A stretch of 59,867 bases of DNA from Candidatus Pacearchaeota archaeon (GCA_018221285.1 JAAOYJ010000041.1:1-59867), one strand, 5' to 3'; counted from the stretch's first letter, positions 9,131 to 17,389 are shown. Notes: generated by a model not told the origin, from the letters alone. A program made the numbers and translations.

Positions 9131-9198
9131 GCTCGCTGATGCTCGCGGATTAGGAGAAGTTGTTAATAGGATAGCTTCGCATTATACATTGAGCAACT
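9131..9198 (+). repeat. Dispersed repeat, copy 2
   Basis: This copy starts immediately after the trxB TAG and runs from GCTCGCTGATGCTCG to GAGCAACT, with the core GGATAGCTTCGCATTAT. The GCTC and GAGC ends are inverted. The placement in the 3' untranslated region suggests an RNA end or terminator role, or a neutral landing site. Confidence 0.85.
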
Positions 9199-9258
9199 GT
9201 ACAAGGTTCTATTATCTTAAATGGTAAACTTTTTAAACGACCTCTCTCATAAACAAAC

Positions 9259-9483
9259 ATGGTAAAAATAGATCAAGACAATCTTGAGAAGGCACTTAGT
9301 GCAAAAGAAGAATCTCAAATGTCGCAAGAAGAAGAGATTGGATTTCACAAAGGTGCATTGAATACTTTAGCGAATGAGAGGAACGAGTTGTTTAAGATGA
9401 TGCAGAATGTTGAAATGATTATGCAGGCACATATTAAGAGACTTGAAGAGTTGGGTGTTAAGATTCCTCAGGCAGAGAAGTGA
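9259..9483 (+). CDS. Small coiled-coil protein, prefoldin-like in size
   Basis: A 74-residue acidic helical protein with heptad-like spacing from about residue 20 to 66 (GALNTLANERNELFKMMQNV, MIMQAHIKRLEELG). The two helices could pair as a hairpin as in prefoldin beta, but the beta strands of prefoldin are not evident. The TATA-like ACTTTTTAAACG at about 9228-9239 lies 20-30 bp upstream. A dispersed repeat starts 4 bp after the stop. Function unknown. Confidence 0.6.
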   Translation: MVKIDQDNLEKALSAKEESQMSQEEEIGFHKGALNTLANERNELFKMMQNVEMIMQAHIKRLEELGVKIPQAEK

Positions 9484-9486
9484 TTA

Positions 9487-9553
9487 GCTCACTATCGTTC
9501 GATGGATATTTGAACAATTAATGGAATAGCTTCGCATTATATCTTGGGCAACT
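9487..9553 (+). repeat. Dispersed repeat, copy 3
   Basis: A diverged copy running from GCTCACTATCGTTCGATGG to GGGCAACT with the core GGAATAGCTTCGCATTAT. It begins 4 bp after the stop of the coiled-coil gene and ends about 25 bp before the tRNA promoter. Confidence 0.8.
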
Positions 9554-9578
9554 TACAATTTATCTGACTAGCTAAAGA

Positions 9579-9590
9579 TTTTTATATTAT
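9579..9590 (+). promoter_or_regulatory. TATA-like box of the tRNA-Leu unit
   Basis: TTTTTATATTAT is centred about 26 bp before the partial tRNA copy at 9610, not before the intact tRNA at 9666. Archaeal tRNA promoters normally place transcription starts 20-30 bp downstream, so the primary transcript should begin at or near the partial copy and carry a leader of about 56 bases. Confidence 0.6.
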
Positions 9591-9609
9591 TGATTTCTGG
9601 TGATTTCAT

Positions 9610-9623
9610 GCGAGGGTGCCGGA
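9610..9623 (+). repeat. Duplicate of the first 14 bases of tRNA-Leu
   Basis: GCGAGGGTGCCGGA is an exact copy of the tRNA 5' end at 9666-9679, placed 56 bp upstream. The sequence after it does not continue as the tRNA. It sits where the promoter predicts the transcript start. It may be a scar of a tandem duplication or integration at the 5' end of the tRNA gene. Confidence 0.75.
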
Positions 9624-9665
9624 TGTCTCCAATATGCTTTGGTTCGTCCAGCACGTCGTTGTTAT

Positions 9666-9749
9666 GCGAGGGTGCCGGAGTGGTCAAACGGGCTGCCCTT
9701 AAGAGGCAGTAGCTTAGTGCTTACGCAGGTTCGAACCCTGTCCCTCGCA
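9666..9749 (+). tRNA. tRNA-Leu (anticodon UAA)
   Basis: The 84-base gene has acceptor stem GCGAGGG paired with CCCTCGC at 9742-9748, discriminator A, anticodon stem CTGCC/GGCAG and loop CTTAAGA with anticodon TAA at 9700-9702. The extended variable arm (TAGCTTAGTGCTTACGC) marks the leucine class II type, and GGTTCGAACC forms the T arm. The CCA end is not encoded, so the CCA enzyme at 36626 would be needed. Confidence 0.96.
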
Positions 9750-9819
9750 TCATGCTATTATTTAGATAAACCCTTCTTCTCATTTCATCAATAAAAAGTG
9801 ATAACAAAAAACTATTCTT

Positions 9820-9843
9820 TCGACGACAATAATACTTTTAAAG
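9820..9843 (+). promoter_or_regulatory. Shared promoter element, copy A
   Basis: The 24 bp from 9820 to 9843, beginning TCGACGACAATAAT and ending with the TATA-like CTTTTAAAG, are identical to 11633-11656. Copy A ends 20 bp before the ATG at 9864 and copy B 20 bp before the ATG at 11677. Both genes encode exported proteins, so the block probably contains a TATA box plus an upstream site for a shared activator. Confidence 0.7.
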
Positions 9844-9863
9844 GTAGTAATTATTAATTTAAT

Positions 9864-10724
9864 ATGGTGACTAAAAAGGGCAGTAAAAAAGTAGGATTAA
9901 GTTTGATTATATTCTCGATTATTTTAATGACTGCGATGGTTGTTTATGCTGCTATTTCAGGGGTTAATTTTATTACGCCTGTTACAAACGATCAGATTTC
10001 AGATACACATGATATTCAATGGAATAATAATGAAAGCAACCTTAATATGGGATTACAATACAGAGTAGATAATTGTAATGATACTGGAACATGGAATAAT
10101 ATAAGTAATGATATTGGAAGTTCGACAAGTGGAAGCTATCTATGGAATACTTCAGGTTTGAGTGGAGATTATTGTTTAAGGATTTATGATAATGTGGCTA
10201 ACAAAGAGTATTCAGGGATTTTCACAATCGATAATGTGGATCCAACTGCTGATTTTGCGAATGAGCCTTATACGTGTACTGAAGGAGGATGGGTGATTAT
10301 AAATGCGTCAACGTCGAGTGATCCTGAAACTTCAATTGCAAATTATGCTTGGGATACAGATGGAGATGGATTTGACGATGGAAGTGGAACACCAGATTTT
10401 CTTAATTATACTTGTGGGAATGGAGACAATGTAACTACTGTTTCTGTACAAGTAACAGACGAGGCAGGGAACACAAATACTGGAAACACAACTGTGAATA
10501 TCTCTAATGTTGCACCGGTTTGTATCGGAATCACGACATCTATTAATAATGCTGTGGAAGGACAGGATGTGACTTTTACTGAAAACGCAACAGATATCAT
10601 AGATAGTTTAACTTATAGCTGGGACTTTAATGATAGTAATTCTAGTACTGGAAATCCAGTAACACATTCTTATGATACAGCGGGGACTTATACTGTAGGG
10701 GTAAATGTTTCTGATGGAGACTGA
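9864..10724 (+). CDS. Secreted PKD-domain surface protein, 5' part before an in-frame TGA
   Basis: The N-terminus is basic then hydrophobic (about residues 9-30), a signal peptide or anchor. A domain with PVTNDQI and NCNDTGTW motifs follows, then PKD-like beta domains with YAWDTDGDGFDDG and SYSWDFND-type cores and the DTAGTYTVGVNVSDGD strand. The frame stops at TGA 10722-10724, in the middle of the last PKD strand. The same frame continues past it to 11594, so this is the front of one 576-codon gene with a nonsense codon, not a complete protein. The promoter block at 9820 lies upstream. Confidence 0.75.
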   Translation: MVTKKGSKKVGLSLIIFSIILMTAMVVYAAISGVNFITPVTNDQISDTHDIQWNNNESNLNMGLQYRVDNCNDTGTWNNISNDIGSSTSGSYLWNTSGLSGDYCLRIYDNVANKEYSGIFTIDNVDPTADFANEPYTCTEGGWVIINASTSSDPETSIANYAWDTDGDGFDDGSGTPDFLNYTCGNGDNVTTVSVQVTDEAGNTNTGNTTVNISNVAPVCIGITTSINNAVEGQDVTFTENATDIIDSLTYSWDFNDSNSSTGNPVTHSYDTAGTYTVGVNVSDGD

Positions 10725-10748
10725 GGATATTGTCAGAACACAACAACT

Positions 10749-11594
10749 ATGATAGTCTATAATGTGACAGGATTATTTGATCAAGAAGCGATTGCACTAC
10801 AAAACTTAACGACAGACTTTAATAATAAAAATGGGAGTGTGGCTGGAAAATCATTTCATTCTGGATTAACAGGAGTAATAAATTGTACAAAGACGGAAGG
10901 ACCGGCTGATTTAATTATAACAGTAGATTCACAAAGTTGTGTTCTAACCTGGAACAATATAAAAAACAGTGATCAGGGAACAGATACTGTGACTGTAGAG
11001 ACTTTTAATGGGACTGATTATGCATTCTATTCATTTGATGTAACAGTTTACAGCTGGAAGATTGATTTGGTTGAAGGATGGAATTTAGTCTCTATTCCTT
11101 TGGTTCCTGAAAGTACAAATATAGCGGCAGTTTTGGGAGATATAAAAGATAATATTGAATATGGAAGTACTAGCCAGTATACCATCTTTAGTTATCAGTT
11201 TGATGGAAATGATGATAATGAGTGGCTTAAAGCAAGACCAACAAGTTCATGGACAGGAGATCTTAATTATGTTATTCCAGGTTATGCTTATTGGATAAAG
11301 ATGAGTGCTTTAGATACACTATATGGTTTTGGAGATAAGACTCCTAACCAAGGTCAGACACCTCCTTCAACAACAGTAGTAGATGGGTGGAATTTAATTG
11401 GTCACTATGGATTGAACACAGTGACAAATGCCAATGCCTTAACAAGTCTTGCTCTTGGGAACACAACTTATTATGATTATGTTGGAACAGACGGAAACTT
11501 CTATCCTCAGGAAGGATATTGGATAACTGCAAAGTTCCTACCAAACGGAATTGCTCCTTACACGCCTTCAACAACTTCTTATAATTTTGATTAA
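10749..11594 (+). CDS. Surface protein, 3' part after the in-frame TGA
   Basis: This frame is in phase with the upstream 9864-10724 frame; the codons from 10725 (GYCQNTTT) are also open, and the listed ATG at 10749 is only the first internal methionine. The residues complete the interrupted PKD strand. A second domain then carries two copies of a GWNL motif (EGWNLVSIPL and DGWNLIGHYG), seen in archaeal surface-layer-like proteins. No C-terminal membrane helix is visible. No separate promoter or ribosome site precedes 10749, so independent expression is doubtful. Confidence 0.65.
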   Translation: MIVYNVTGLFDQEAIALQNLTTDFNNKNGSVAGKSFHSGLTGVINCTKTEGPADLIITVDSQSCVLTWNNIKNSDQGTDTVTVETFNGTDYAFYSFDVTVYSWKIDLVEGWNLVSIPLVPESTNIAAVLGDIKDNIEYGSTSQYTIFSYQFDGNDDNEWLKARPTSSWTGDLNYVIPGYAYWIKMSALDTLYGFGDKTPNQGQTPPSTTVVDGWNLIGHYGLNTVTNANALTSLALGNTTYYDYVGTDGNFYPQEGYWITAKFLPNGIAPYTPSTTSYNFD

Positions 11595-11632
11595 TTTTTC
11601 ACTAATTTCGAGGAATAAAAAAACCTATTTCC

Positions 11633-11656
11633 TCGACGACAATAATACTTTTAAAG
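11633..11656 (+). promoter_or_regulatory. Shared promoter element, copy B
   Basis: Identical over 24 bp to 9820-9843, including the CGACGACAATAAT upstream part and the CTTTTAAAG TATA-like part. It supports the ATG at 11677 as the start of the next gene and argues against the longer frame that begins at 11551 inside the preceding coding region. A weaker relative, CGACGACAATTATTAAAAAC, precedes the gene at 18290. Confidence 0.7.
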
Positions 11657-11676
11657 AAAACGTGCATTTAATTTGT

Positions 11677-12516
11677 ATGAAAAAATTGATTATTAATTTG
11701 ATGTTTGTTTTAGCCTTAAGTGTTGTGATTGCGAGCGGCCTTACAATTCCTGTGAAATATACTGGAAATTTAATATATGATGGAATTGTTGTCAACGGTG
11801 ATTTTAATGTTACTGCGTTTATTGGAGATAATATTATGAGTTCAGGGACTGCATCGGGAGGGGTTTATGAAGTGGATGTTTCTTCTTGCTGCGGGGTTGG
11901 TTCTGGAACAATTGATTTCTTTGTAAATGGTATTGAAGCTAATGAACATCCTGCTTATAATGGAGAGGAAGATTATGGAAAGGTTACTGAGATGAACCTT
12001 ACATTCGATGAAGAGATTCCTCAGACAAGTTCGTGTGGAGATGAAGAAGTTAATCCTGGTGAGCAGTGTGATGGGAGTAATATTAATTTTGCGACATGTG
12101 CGAATGTGGTGGGCACAGGATGGACAGGAACAGTCAGTTGTACAAACTCATGTGCTTTTGATATTTCAGGGTGTAGTTTTACTGGAATTGTAAACCCTCC
12201 AAGTTCATCTGGAAGTTCAAGTAGTTCATCAAGTGGAAGTTCTTCAAGTAGTTCAGGAGGACCATATTCTCCAAGCACTGCAAATACTCCACTAACAAAC
12301 TCTGATCCAACTCCAAATGAAAATCCTTTAATTGGATTAGACTCTGGTAAAGAACCGTCTTCAGCAGGGATTACAGGAGCAGCAACAGGCATCTTAAGTT
12401 CAAGCGGAGGCATTGCCCTATTGTTTGTAGTATTGATCCTTGTATTGGGTATCGCTGTAATGATAATCCAAAAGAGAGGCAAAAGCCTAATTAAAACACC
12501 ACCACAAAACTTATAA
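11677..12516 (+). CDS. Anchored surface protein with DUF4215-like cysteine domain
   Basis: The 279-residue protein starts with a signal peptide (MKKLIINLMFVLALSVVIAS). A beta domain follows, then a cysteine-rich CGDEEVNPGEQCDGSN segment of the kind repeated in DUF4215 and Myxo-type cysteine proteins, a serine-glycine linker of about 35 residues, and a C-terminal membrane helix (GGIALLFVVLILVLGIAVMI) with a basic tail. This is the layout of a cell-surface protein with a low-complexity stalk. It shares its promoter block with the PKD gene upstream. The ligand is unknown. Confidence 0.75.
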   Translation: MKKLIINLMFVLALSVVIASGLTIPVKYTGNLIYDGIVVNGDFNVTAFIGDNIMSSGTASGGVYEVDVSSCCGVGSGTIDFFVNGIEANEHPAYNGEEDYGKVTEMNLTFDEEIPQTSSCGDEEVNPGEQCDGSNINFATCANVVGTGWTGTVSCTNSCAFDISGCSFTGIVNPPSSSGSSSSSSSGSSSSSSGGPYSPSTANTPLTNSDPTPNENPLIGLDSGKEPSSAGITGAATGILSSSGGIALLFVVLILVLGIAVMIIQKRGKSLIKTPPQNL

Positions 12517-12567
12517 ACAACTAATTGATAAAGTAATCACTTTAAAGTTACAATCAAATAAAACAAA

Positions 12568-13593
12568 ATGGATAATAATGACGCTTATACAGGAGGGAGA
12601 GAAGGGAACAGATATTCTGGTTGGAGAGTGATAGGAAATATTCCTGGAGTTAAACCATTAGTATTAACAGCTCTTGTTCTTGGGGGAGCAGCAGGATGTG
12701 GTTTTGGAAAGAGGGAACCATTTACATCTCAGGGAAATATTTTTGGAAGAACTTTCACTGTTGACATTAGATCAGCAGAATCAGTAACAGAGGGACAAGA
12801 TGGAGAAGGCCCTGGAGACATAGAAGTTAATGATATACGGACAGAAACAGAAAAGGCTACACCTCCAACATATGGTATGGGTAAAGTGTCAGAAGGGAGA
12901 GAACTTTATGGTGGTCCTCGGGATGATACGTTAGGTTTAGATCCAGAAAGAGAAGATACAAGGAATGAATTTGAGCTATTTTATGGAGATCACCCAGCGA
13001 AGGGAAAAGCTCTCCCAAAATGGAAAAAACAGTTTAATGATTTGGGTTATGAAAAGGGAACAGGATCGGCTGCGGAACAAGAGCGTGAGGCGGCAGAAAG
13101 ATTTGAAAAAAGACAAACAGGAAACCTTGAGAAGGCTGCACAGCAAGGGATTGGAAAAGAAAGTGATCTTATATTAGAGAAACCACCAGCTTTTGAAAGG
13201 CCTCCAACAATAGGGCCAAAAGCTGAAGAATCTTGGAAAGATATGTTTACTAATCCTTTAAAAAAAATTGGGAATTATTTTTGGGACAGAGATGAAGTAG
13301 CAGTAGGAGCAGTTGAAAAGCCTGGAGAATCTTGGATGGATAAATATATGCCTAAGTTCTCAATACCAAATTTTTCAGAGTTCTTTAAACCATTAAAATT
13401 CAACGATAAGAAATGGTGTGGTGAACACCCTACTGAATGTAAAGAGAGTCTAGCGGCTTTTATGAATTATGATCCTACAGGAGGTAATCCTAATGGAGGA
13501 AATGGTCCTGATGGTAAAGGAGGTACTGGTGGAAGTGGTGGAAATACTGGTGGTGGAGGTCACGGTGGAGGAGCAGGAGCAGGAGCAAGATAA
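12568..13593 (+). CDS. Hypothetical exported protein with glycine-rich tail
   Basis: The 341-residue protein has one hydrophobic segment (PLVLTALVLGGAAGCGFG, about residues 30-47) whose cysteine resembles a lipobox. The middle is hydrophilic and rich in Glu, Lys and Pro, and the last 45 residues are mostly glycine and asparagine with GGNPNGGNGPDGKGG. A TATA-like ACTTTAAAG at 12539-12547 lies 21-29 bp before the ATG. The next surface gene begins 11 bp after its stop. No family is recognised; an anchored spacer or adhesin component is plausible. Confidence 0.55.
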   Translation: MDNNDAYTGGREGNRYSGWRVIGNIPGVKPLVLTALVLGGAAGCGFGKREPFTSQGNIFGRTFTVDIRSAESVTEGQDGEGPGDIEVNDIRTETEKATPPTYGMGKVSEGRELYGGPRDDTLGLDPEREDTRNEFELFYGDHPAKGKALPKWKKQFNDLGYEKGTGSAAEQEREAAERFEKRQTGNLEKAAQQGIGKESDLILEKPPAFERPPTIGPKAEESWKDMFTNPLKKIGNYFWDRDEVAVGAVEKPGESWMDKYMPKFSIPNFSEFFKPLKFNDKKWCGEHPTECKESLAAFMNYDPTGGNPNGGNGPDGKGGTGGSGGNTGGGGHGGGAGAGAR

Positions 13594-13603
13594 ATAATAT
13601 AAA

Positions 13604-16600
13604 ATGAAAACTATAAAAACAATACTGATAGCACTTATATTAATCAACTGTGTTCTTAGTGTGTCTGCTATTACAGGTGTTCAGTTTGTAGATAGTTTCT
13701 GGGATGATTCAAATTCTTTGGCTGTTACAGGTGTTCAGGAAGTGATTTACAAATGTTCAGATTCTGCATGTTCTTCCCAAGGAAGTTTAATTACTAGTGT
13801 AAATTCTGGAGGTTCAAATCAAATAACAATCGAGTTTCCATATAATCCTTCATCAACTGAAAACAATCAAGATTATTATGCTCATTTCACATTCAAAGAC
13901 GGATATCTTCCAATGGAGTACATTGATAATATTTGGGGATATGGAGTTACTAACAATTATAATTATAGATTATTAAAAGAAACTTCTTGTCAGGCGCCGA
14001 TTGATTCGTTCAGTGTTACAAATCAAAATTTTGCTAATGAGCCAGTTGTTATTAATATGGTTGCTGAACTTGGTGCAAACACTGATAGTGCTTTCACAGA
14101 TCTAAGGATCCCTTGGTTTCCAGTAGGATATGCAGACCATTATTCTGTTGAGACAAGGGTTACTTTGGAGGTTCTAGATGGAAGTGATAATGTGGTTTAT
14201 ACAGATACAGAGGATTTGAATATTCTTATGGATACTACTGAGAATGCCCAGTTTGTATGGACACCTACAACTCAAGGAAACTACAGGGCAAGAGTGAGAA
14301 CAGATGTGATAGACAGCCAGTGTAGTCAGAGTAACACAGTACAAGATACATCTTCAAAGGATTTTGTGGTATTACCGAACAGACCGCAGGACGAATGTTA
14401 TACAATATTAAATAACTTAGAGACTGAGCAAAGCGGGACTACTTTCAAAATCTTATTTGATAAAATAAGTAATTATGCTAGTGATGCTTTTGTAAAGACT
14501 GCTGTACCTACGAGATTGGCTTATCAGATTGCAGATGGTCCGATTCTTTTATATACTAATAACATTCTTCTTTCAGCAAATTCAAACACAGTTGATCCCC
14601 AAGCAATTGAGATTGACTGGACTCCTCCTTATGATGAGAATTTTGAAGTACAAATAACTGGTGTTGCAGAGAGTGCTTTTTGTAGTGGGGTTGCGAATCC
14701 TGCAGAGACAGCTACTCTGTCTTTTTTCGCAGTAGAATCAGATACAGTAATCTATTCTACAACGTTTCTTATTAGAGATTCCATTACAGGAAACCCTATT
14801 GAAGATGCAGTGGTTAATTTTGGTGCGCTAAATGGATTAACAGATAGCTTAGGAAGGATGGTATTTGAAACTGAAGCAGGCGTATATGTTTGGGGAGTTG
14901 GAGCTTTGGGCTATATTAATGGGACAGGGATTTTAATAGTAAATTCTAACCAGACACTGAGTGTTCAGATGACTGCGGCGATTCTAGATAATGACGGTGA
15001 TGGTTTTGGAAGTGATGTTGATTGTAATGATAATAATGCTAATGTTTGGCAGAATTTGGCAGGATATACTGACGCAGATGGGGATAATTTTGGGGTTGGA
15101 GCTGTACAACAAGTTTGTTCAGGATTGAATTTACCAACAGGTTTTACAAATAACTCTGTTGTAGATTGTGATGATACAGATGTTGCTGTAAATCCTGATG
15201 CTACAGAAATTTGCGGAGATGAAATTGATAATAATTGTAATGATGAAACTGATGAAGCACCTTGTTCTGTGGATAATGATGGTGATGGATTTGCAGAGGA
15301 TATTGATTGTAATGATAATAATGATAGTATATGGCAAAATATAACTGGGTACACAGATGTTGATGGAGATGGAATTGGGGTGGGGGCTGGGCAGCAGATT
15401 TGTTCAGGATTGAATTTGCCTTCAGGGTTTACAGATAATGCTGGTCCAGACTGTGATGACAATAATGTGAATGCTTGGCAAAATCTTACAGGATATACTG
15501 ATGCTGATGGAGATGGTTTTGGGTTTGGAGCTGCACAGCAAGTTTGTTCGGGAGCTAGTTTGCCAACAGGTTTTACAGATAATCCTGTTGCAGATTGTAA
15601 TGACACAGATGTGAATGTAAATCCAGGAGCTCCAGAAATTTGTGGTGATGAAATTGATAATGATTGTGATGATGAAATTGATGAGACACCTTGTTCTGTG
15701 GATAATGATGGTGATGGTGTTGCAGAGAGTCTTGATTGTAATGACAATGATGAGGATGTCTGGCAGAATTTGATAGGCTATACTGACAATGACGGAGATG
15801 GATTTGGAGTAGGCAATCAAATTAATATTTGTTCGGGAGCTAGTTTGCCTCCAGGATATACAAACAATCCTGCTAATGATTGTGATGATACTGACGCGAA
15901 CATAAGTCCTGGGGCTGAAGAGATAGATGGTGATGGGATTGATAATAATTGTAACAGAGTAATCGATGAGAGCGGAATAGATGATGACCAAGATGGTGAT
16001 GGGATTCCTGATATTGACGACCCTGATGCAGATGGAGACGGGGTAATGGATTCTCCTTTTGGGAATGTTGATCCTGATGGAGATATTGATAATGATGGGA
16101 TACCAAACATAGATGATCAAGATATGGATGGTGATGGGATACCAAATGGTGTTGACCCTGATGCAGAAGGTGACGATGTGATAGATGACGCTGTTTGTGG
16201 GAACTGGGTATTAGAGGATATTGAGCAGTGTGATGATGGTAATTCAATAAATGGAGACGGTTGTTCAAATGTCTGTCTTGTTGAAGCAGGAGATGGTGGA
16301 GATGATGATGATGACGATGGTGGGACAAGTTCAAGTGGAAAAAGCTCAAGGAAATGTAGTCCAGATTGGAAATGTTCTGATTGGAGTGAATGTACAAATG
16401 GTATGAAGACAAAAAGTTGTACTGATTTGAATTTTTGTGGAGACTCTTCAAGTAAACCTATTGAGGCAACAGAATGTGGTGGAGGTTTTATTACAGGATT
16501 CTCAACAATTGGATTGAGAAGCAAGATAGAAGCTTTTGATGTAGAAGAATTCGTGAAAAGCCCGCCTTTTATTGTTGGAGTAGGAGCAGTTCTTATTTTG

Positions 16601-16636
16601 TTAATGTTAAGTTTATTCTTGCCAAGGAGAATTTGA
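13604..16636 (+). CDS. Large surface protein with MopE-like metal-binding and thrombospondin-3-like repeats
   Basis: This is a 1010-residue exported protein. After a signal peptide (TILIALILINCVLSVSA) come about 430 residues of beta-rich domains, one carboxypeptidase-regulatory-like (PIEDAVVNFGALNGL). Four repeats follow, each with DxDGDGFG and DCNDNN acidic loops, a WQNLxGYTDADGDGFG unit and a CSGxxLPxGFT unit, as in MopE-type metal-binding motifs. Thrombospondin-3-like Asp loops follow (DGDGIPDIDDPDADGDG), then a DUF4215-like CGNWVLEDIEQCDDGNS, a TSP1-like CSPDWKCSDWSEC, and a C-terminal membrane helix with RRI. It is likely a calcium-stiffened surface stalk. Confidence 0.85.
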   Translation: MKTIKTILIALILINCVLSVSAITGVQFVDSFWDDSNSLAVTGVQEVIYKCSDSACSSQGSLITSVNSGGSNQITIEFPYNPSSTENNQDYYAHFTFKDGYLPMEYIDNIWGYGVTNNYNYRLLKETSCQAPIDSFSVTNQNFANEPVVINMVAELGANTDSAFTDLRIPWFPVGYADHYSVETRVTLEVLDGSDNVVYTDTEDLNILMDTTENAQFVWTPTTQGNYRARVRTDVIDSQCSQSNTVQDTSSKDFVVLPNRPQDECYTILNNLETEQSGTTFKILFDKISNYASDAFVKTAVPTRLAYQIADGPILLYTNNILLSANSNTVDPQAIEIDWTPPYDENFEVQITGVAESAFCSGVANPAETATLSFFAVESDTVIYSTTFLIRDSITGNPIEDAVVNFGALNGLTDSLGRMVFETEAGVYVWGVGALGYINGTGILIVNSNQTLSVQMTAAILDNDGDGFGSDVDCNDNNANVWQNLAGYTDADGDNFGVGAVQQVCSGLNLPTGFTNNSVVDCDDTDVAVNPDATEICGDEIDNNCNDETDEAPCSVDNDGDGFAEDIDCNDNNDSIWQNITGYTDVDGDGIGVGAGQQICSGLNLPSGFTDNAGPDCDDNNVNAWQNLTGYTDADGDGFGFGAAQQVCSGASLPTGFTDNPVADCNDTDVNVNPGAPEICGDEIDNDCDDEIDETPCSVDNDGDGVAESLDCNDNDEDVWQNLIGYTDNDGDGFGVGNQINICSGASLPPGYTNNPANDCDDTDANISPGAEEIDGDGIDNNCNRVIDESGIDDDQDGDGIPDIDDPDADGDGVMDSPFGNVDPDGDIDNDGIPNIDDQDMDGDGIPNGVDPDAEGDDVIDDAVCGNWVLEDIEQCDDGNSINGDGCSNVCLVEAGDGGDDDDDDGGTSSSGKSSRKCSPDWKCSDWSECTNGMKTKSCTDLNFCGDSSSKPIEATECGGGFITGFSTIGLRSKIEAFDVEEFVKSPPFIVGVGAVLILLMLSLFLPRRI
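14980..15960 (+). repeat. Tandem MopE-type repeat block within the surface gene
   Basis: Four imperfect protein-level units are visible. Each carries a WQN(L/I) anchor, GYTDxDGDxxG, a CSGxxLPxG(F/Y)T unit and a DC(D/N)D loop; some DNA segments such as GATAATGATGGTGATG recur nearly exactly. The acidic periodicity also produces long open frames on the opposite strand, which are artefacts. Confidence 0.85.
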
Positions 16637-16638
16637 GT

Positions 16639-16914
16639 ATGGAGAAATATAATATTGTAAGCTATGATGAAGATAATCAGACAAGATATGGTTTCATAGC
16701 CCCTTCTATAGGATGTGGAAATAAACTCAGAATTTGTAAAGAGAATAATCATATTGAAATGATGTCTCTTGAAAGATTAACTAAAGTGGATGATATAAAA
16801 GATATAAAGGAAATTAAGGACGAAAGCCCAGAGGCAAGGCAAAGAAGAGGTTTCATGATTGTAGCAAATGCATTTATGGCCATAGAAAAATTATTTGAAG
16901 AAATGTGTAAATGA
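16639..16914 (+). CDS. Small hypothetical protein, 91 residues
   Basis: The ATG at 16639 is preceded by AAGGAGA at 16624-16630, inside the end of the surface gene, so translation is probably coupled to it. The TTG at 16633 overlaps the previous stop and is less likely. The protein is charged, with a DDIKDIKEIKDESPEARQRR stretch and a helical tail (VANAFMAIEKLFEEMC). No family is recognised. A dispersed repeat begins 4 bp after the stop. Confidence 0.55.
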   Translation: MEKYNIVSYDEDNQTRYGFIAPSIGCGNKLRICKENNHIEMMSLERLTKVDDIKDIKEIKDESPEARQRRGFMIVANAFMAIEKLFEEMCK

Positions 16915-16918
16915 AATT

Positions 16919-16982
16919 GCTCGCTAACGCTCGAGATAAAAAGTAGTTAATAAAATAGCTTCGCATTATACTTTGAGCAACT
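16919..16982 (+). repeat. Dispersed repeat, copy 4
   Basis: A clean copy running from GCTCGCTAACGCTCGAGAT to GAGCAACT with the core AAATAGCTTCGCATTAT. It begins 4 bp after the preceding stop. The ends TTGCTC and GAGCAA form an inverted pair. It lies between that gene and the convergent 85-residue gene. Confidence 0.88.
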
Positions 16983-17011
16983 TATCATGGTTTCTTGTGA
17001 TTCGTTTATTA

Positions 17012-17269
17012 TCACTTAACCATTCCCTTAATTTCAGGCATTTTATCCTCGATGAATTCTATAATCTCTTTTTTGTATTTTGGGTTTAAGGAAATATTAG
17101 TGTATGTTGGCTTCTTTTGAATTAAGAGCCATTTCTTCTTTGATAAATCTTTAACAATCTTCTTTAGATTTTGAAATCTCTTATAGTGTTCTAATCTGTC
17201 ATACTTTCCCCCCCAATTTTTCTTACTGAATGCCAACTTAAACATAAGCTGTGCTTTCTCTTTTTCCAT
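17012..17269 (-). CDS. Small basic protein, possible winged helix
   Basis: An 85-residue lysine-rich protein (QNLKKIVKDLSKKKWLLIQK, then LNPKYKKEIIEFIEDKMP). The helix-strand-helix pattern fits a minimal winged helix, but no recognition motif is diagnostic. A TATA-like ACATTTAAAAT at about 17290-17300 supports the ATG. The start is divergent from the wHTH gene at 17390, so the pair may regulate each other; this is inference. Confidence 0.5.
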   Translation of the reverse strand: MEKEKAQLMFKLAFSKKNWGGKYDRLEHYKRFQNLKKIVKDLSKKKWLLIQKKPTYTNISLNPKYKKEIIEFIEDKMPEIKGMVK

Positions 17270-17389
17270 AAAATATAAGAAAACTAACTATTTTAAATGT
17301 TTCTACTTTTGATAGTTTTAAGTCAAAGATGGAAATATTTATAAACAGGAGTTACATTGGTTACACATACACACACATACACAAACAAA

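Noticed and set aside
9600-9794. A 64-codon frame over tRNA-Leu
   Set aside because: It overlaps the whole tRNA and starts with a TTG; it is an RNA-gene artefact.
10722-10724. Genome-wide TGA recoding as the reason for the in-frame stop
   Set aside because: Several clear genes here end in TGA at sensible positions, so TGA is used as a stop.
12021-12482. A 153-codon minus-strand frame opposite the serine-rich surface gene
   Set aside because: It is the reverse of a low-complexity Ser and Gly linker and has no promoter.
14965-16752. Several long minus-strand frames opposite the repeat surface gene
   Set aside because: They mirror the Asp-rich DNA repeats, giving Ser-, Ile- or His-rich products with no promoter or domain; they are shadows.
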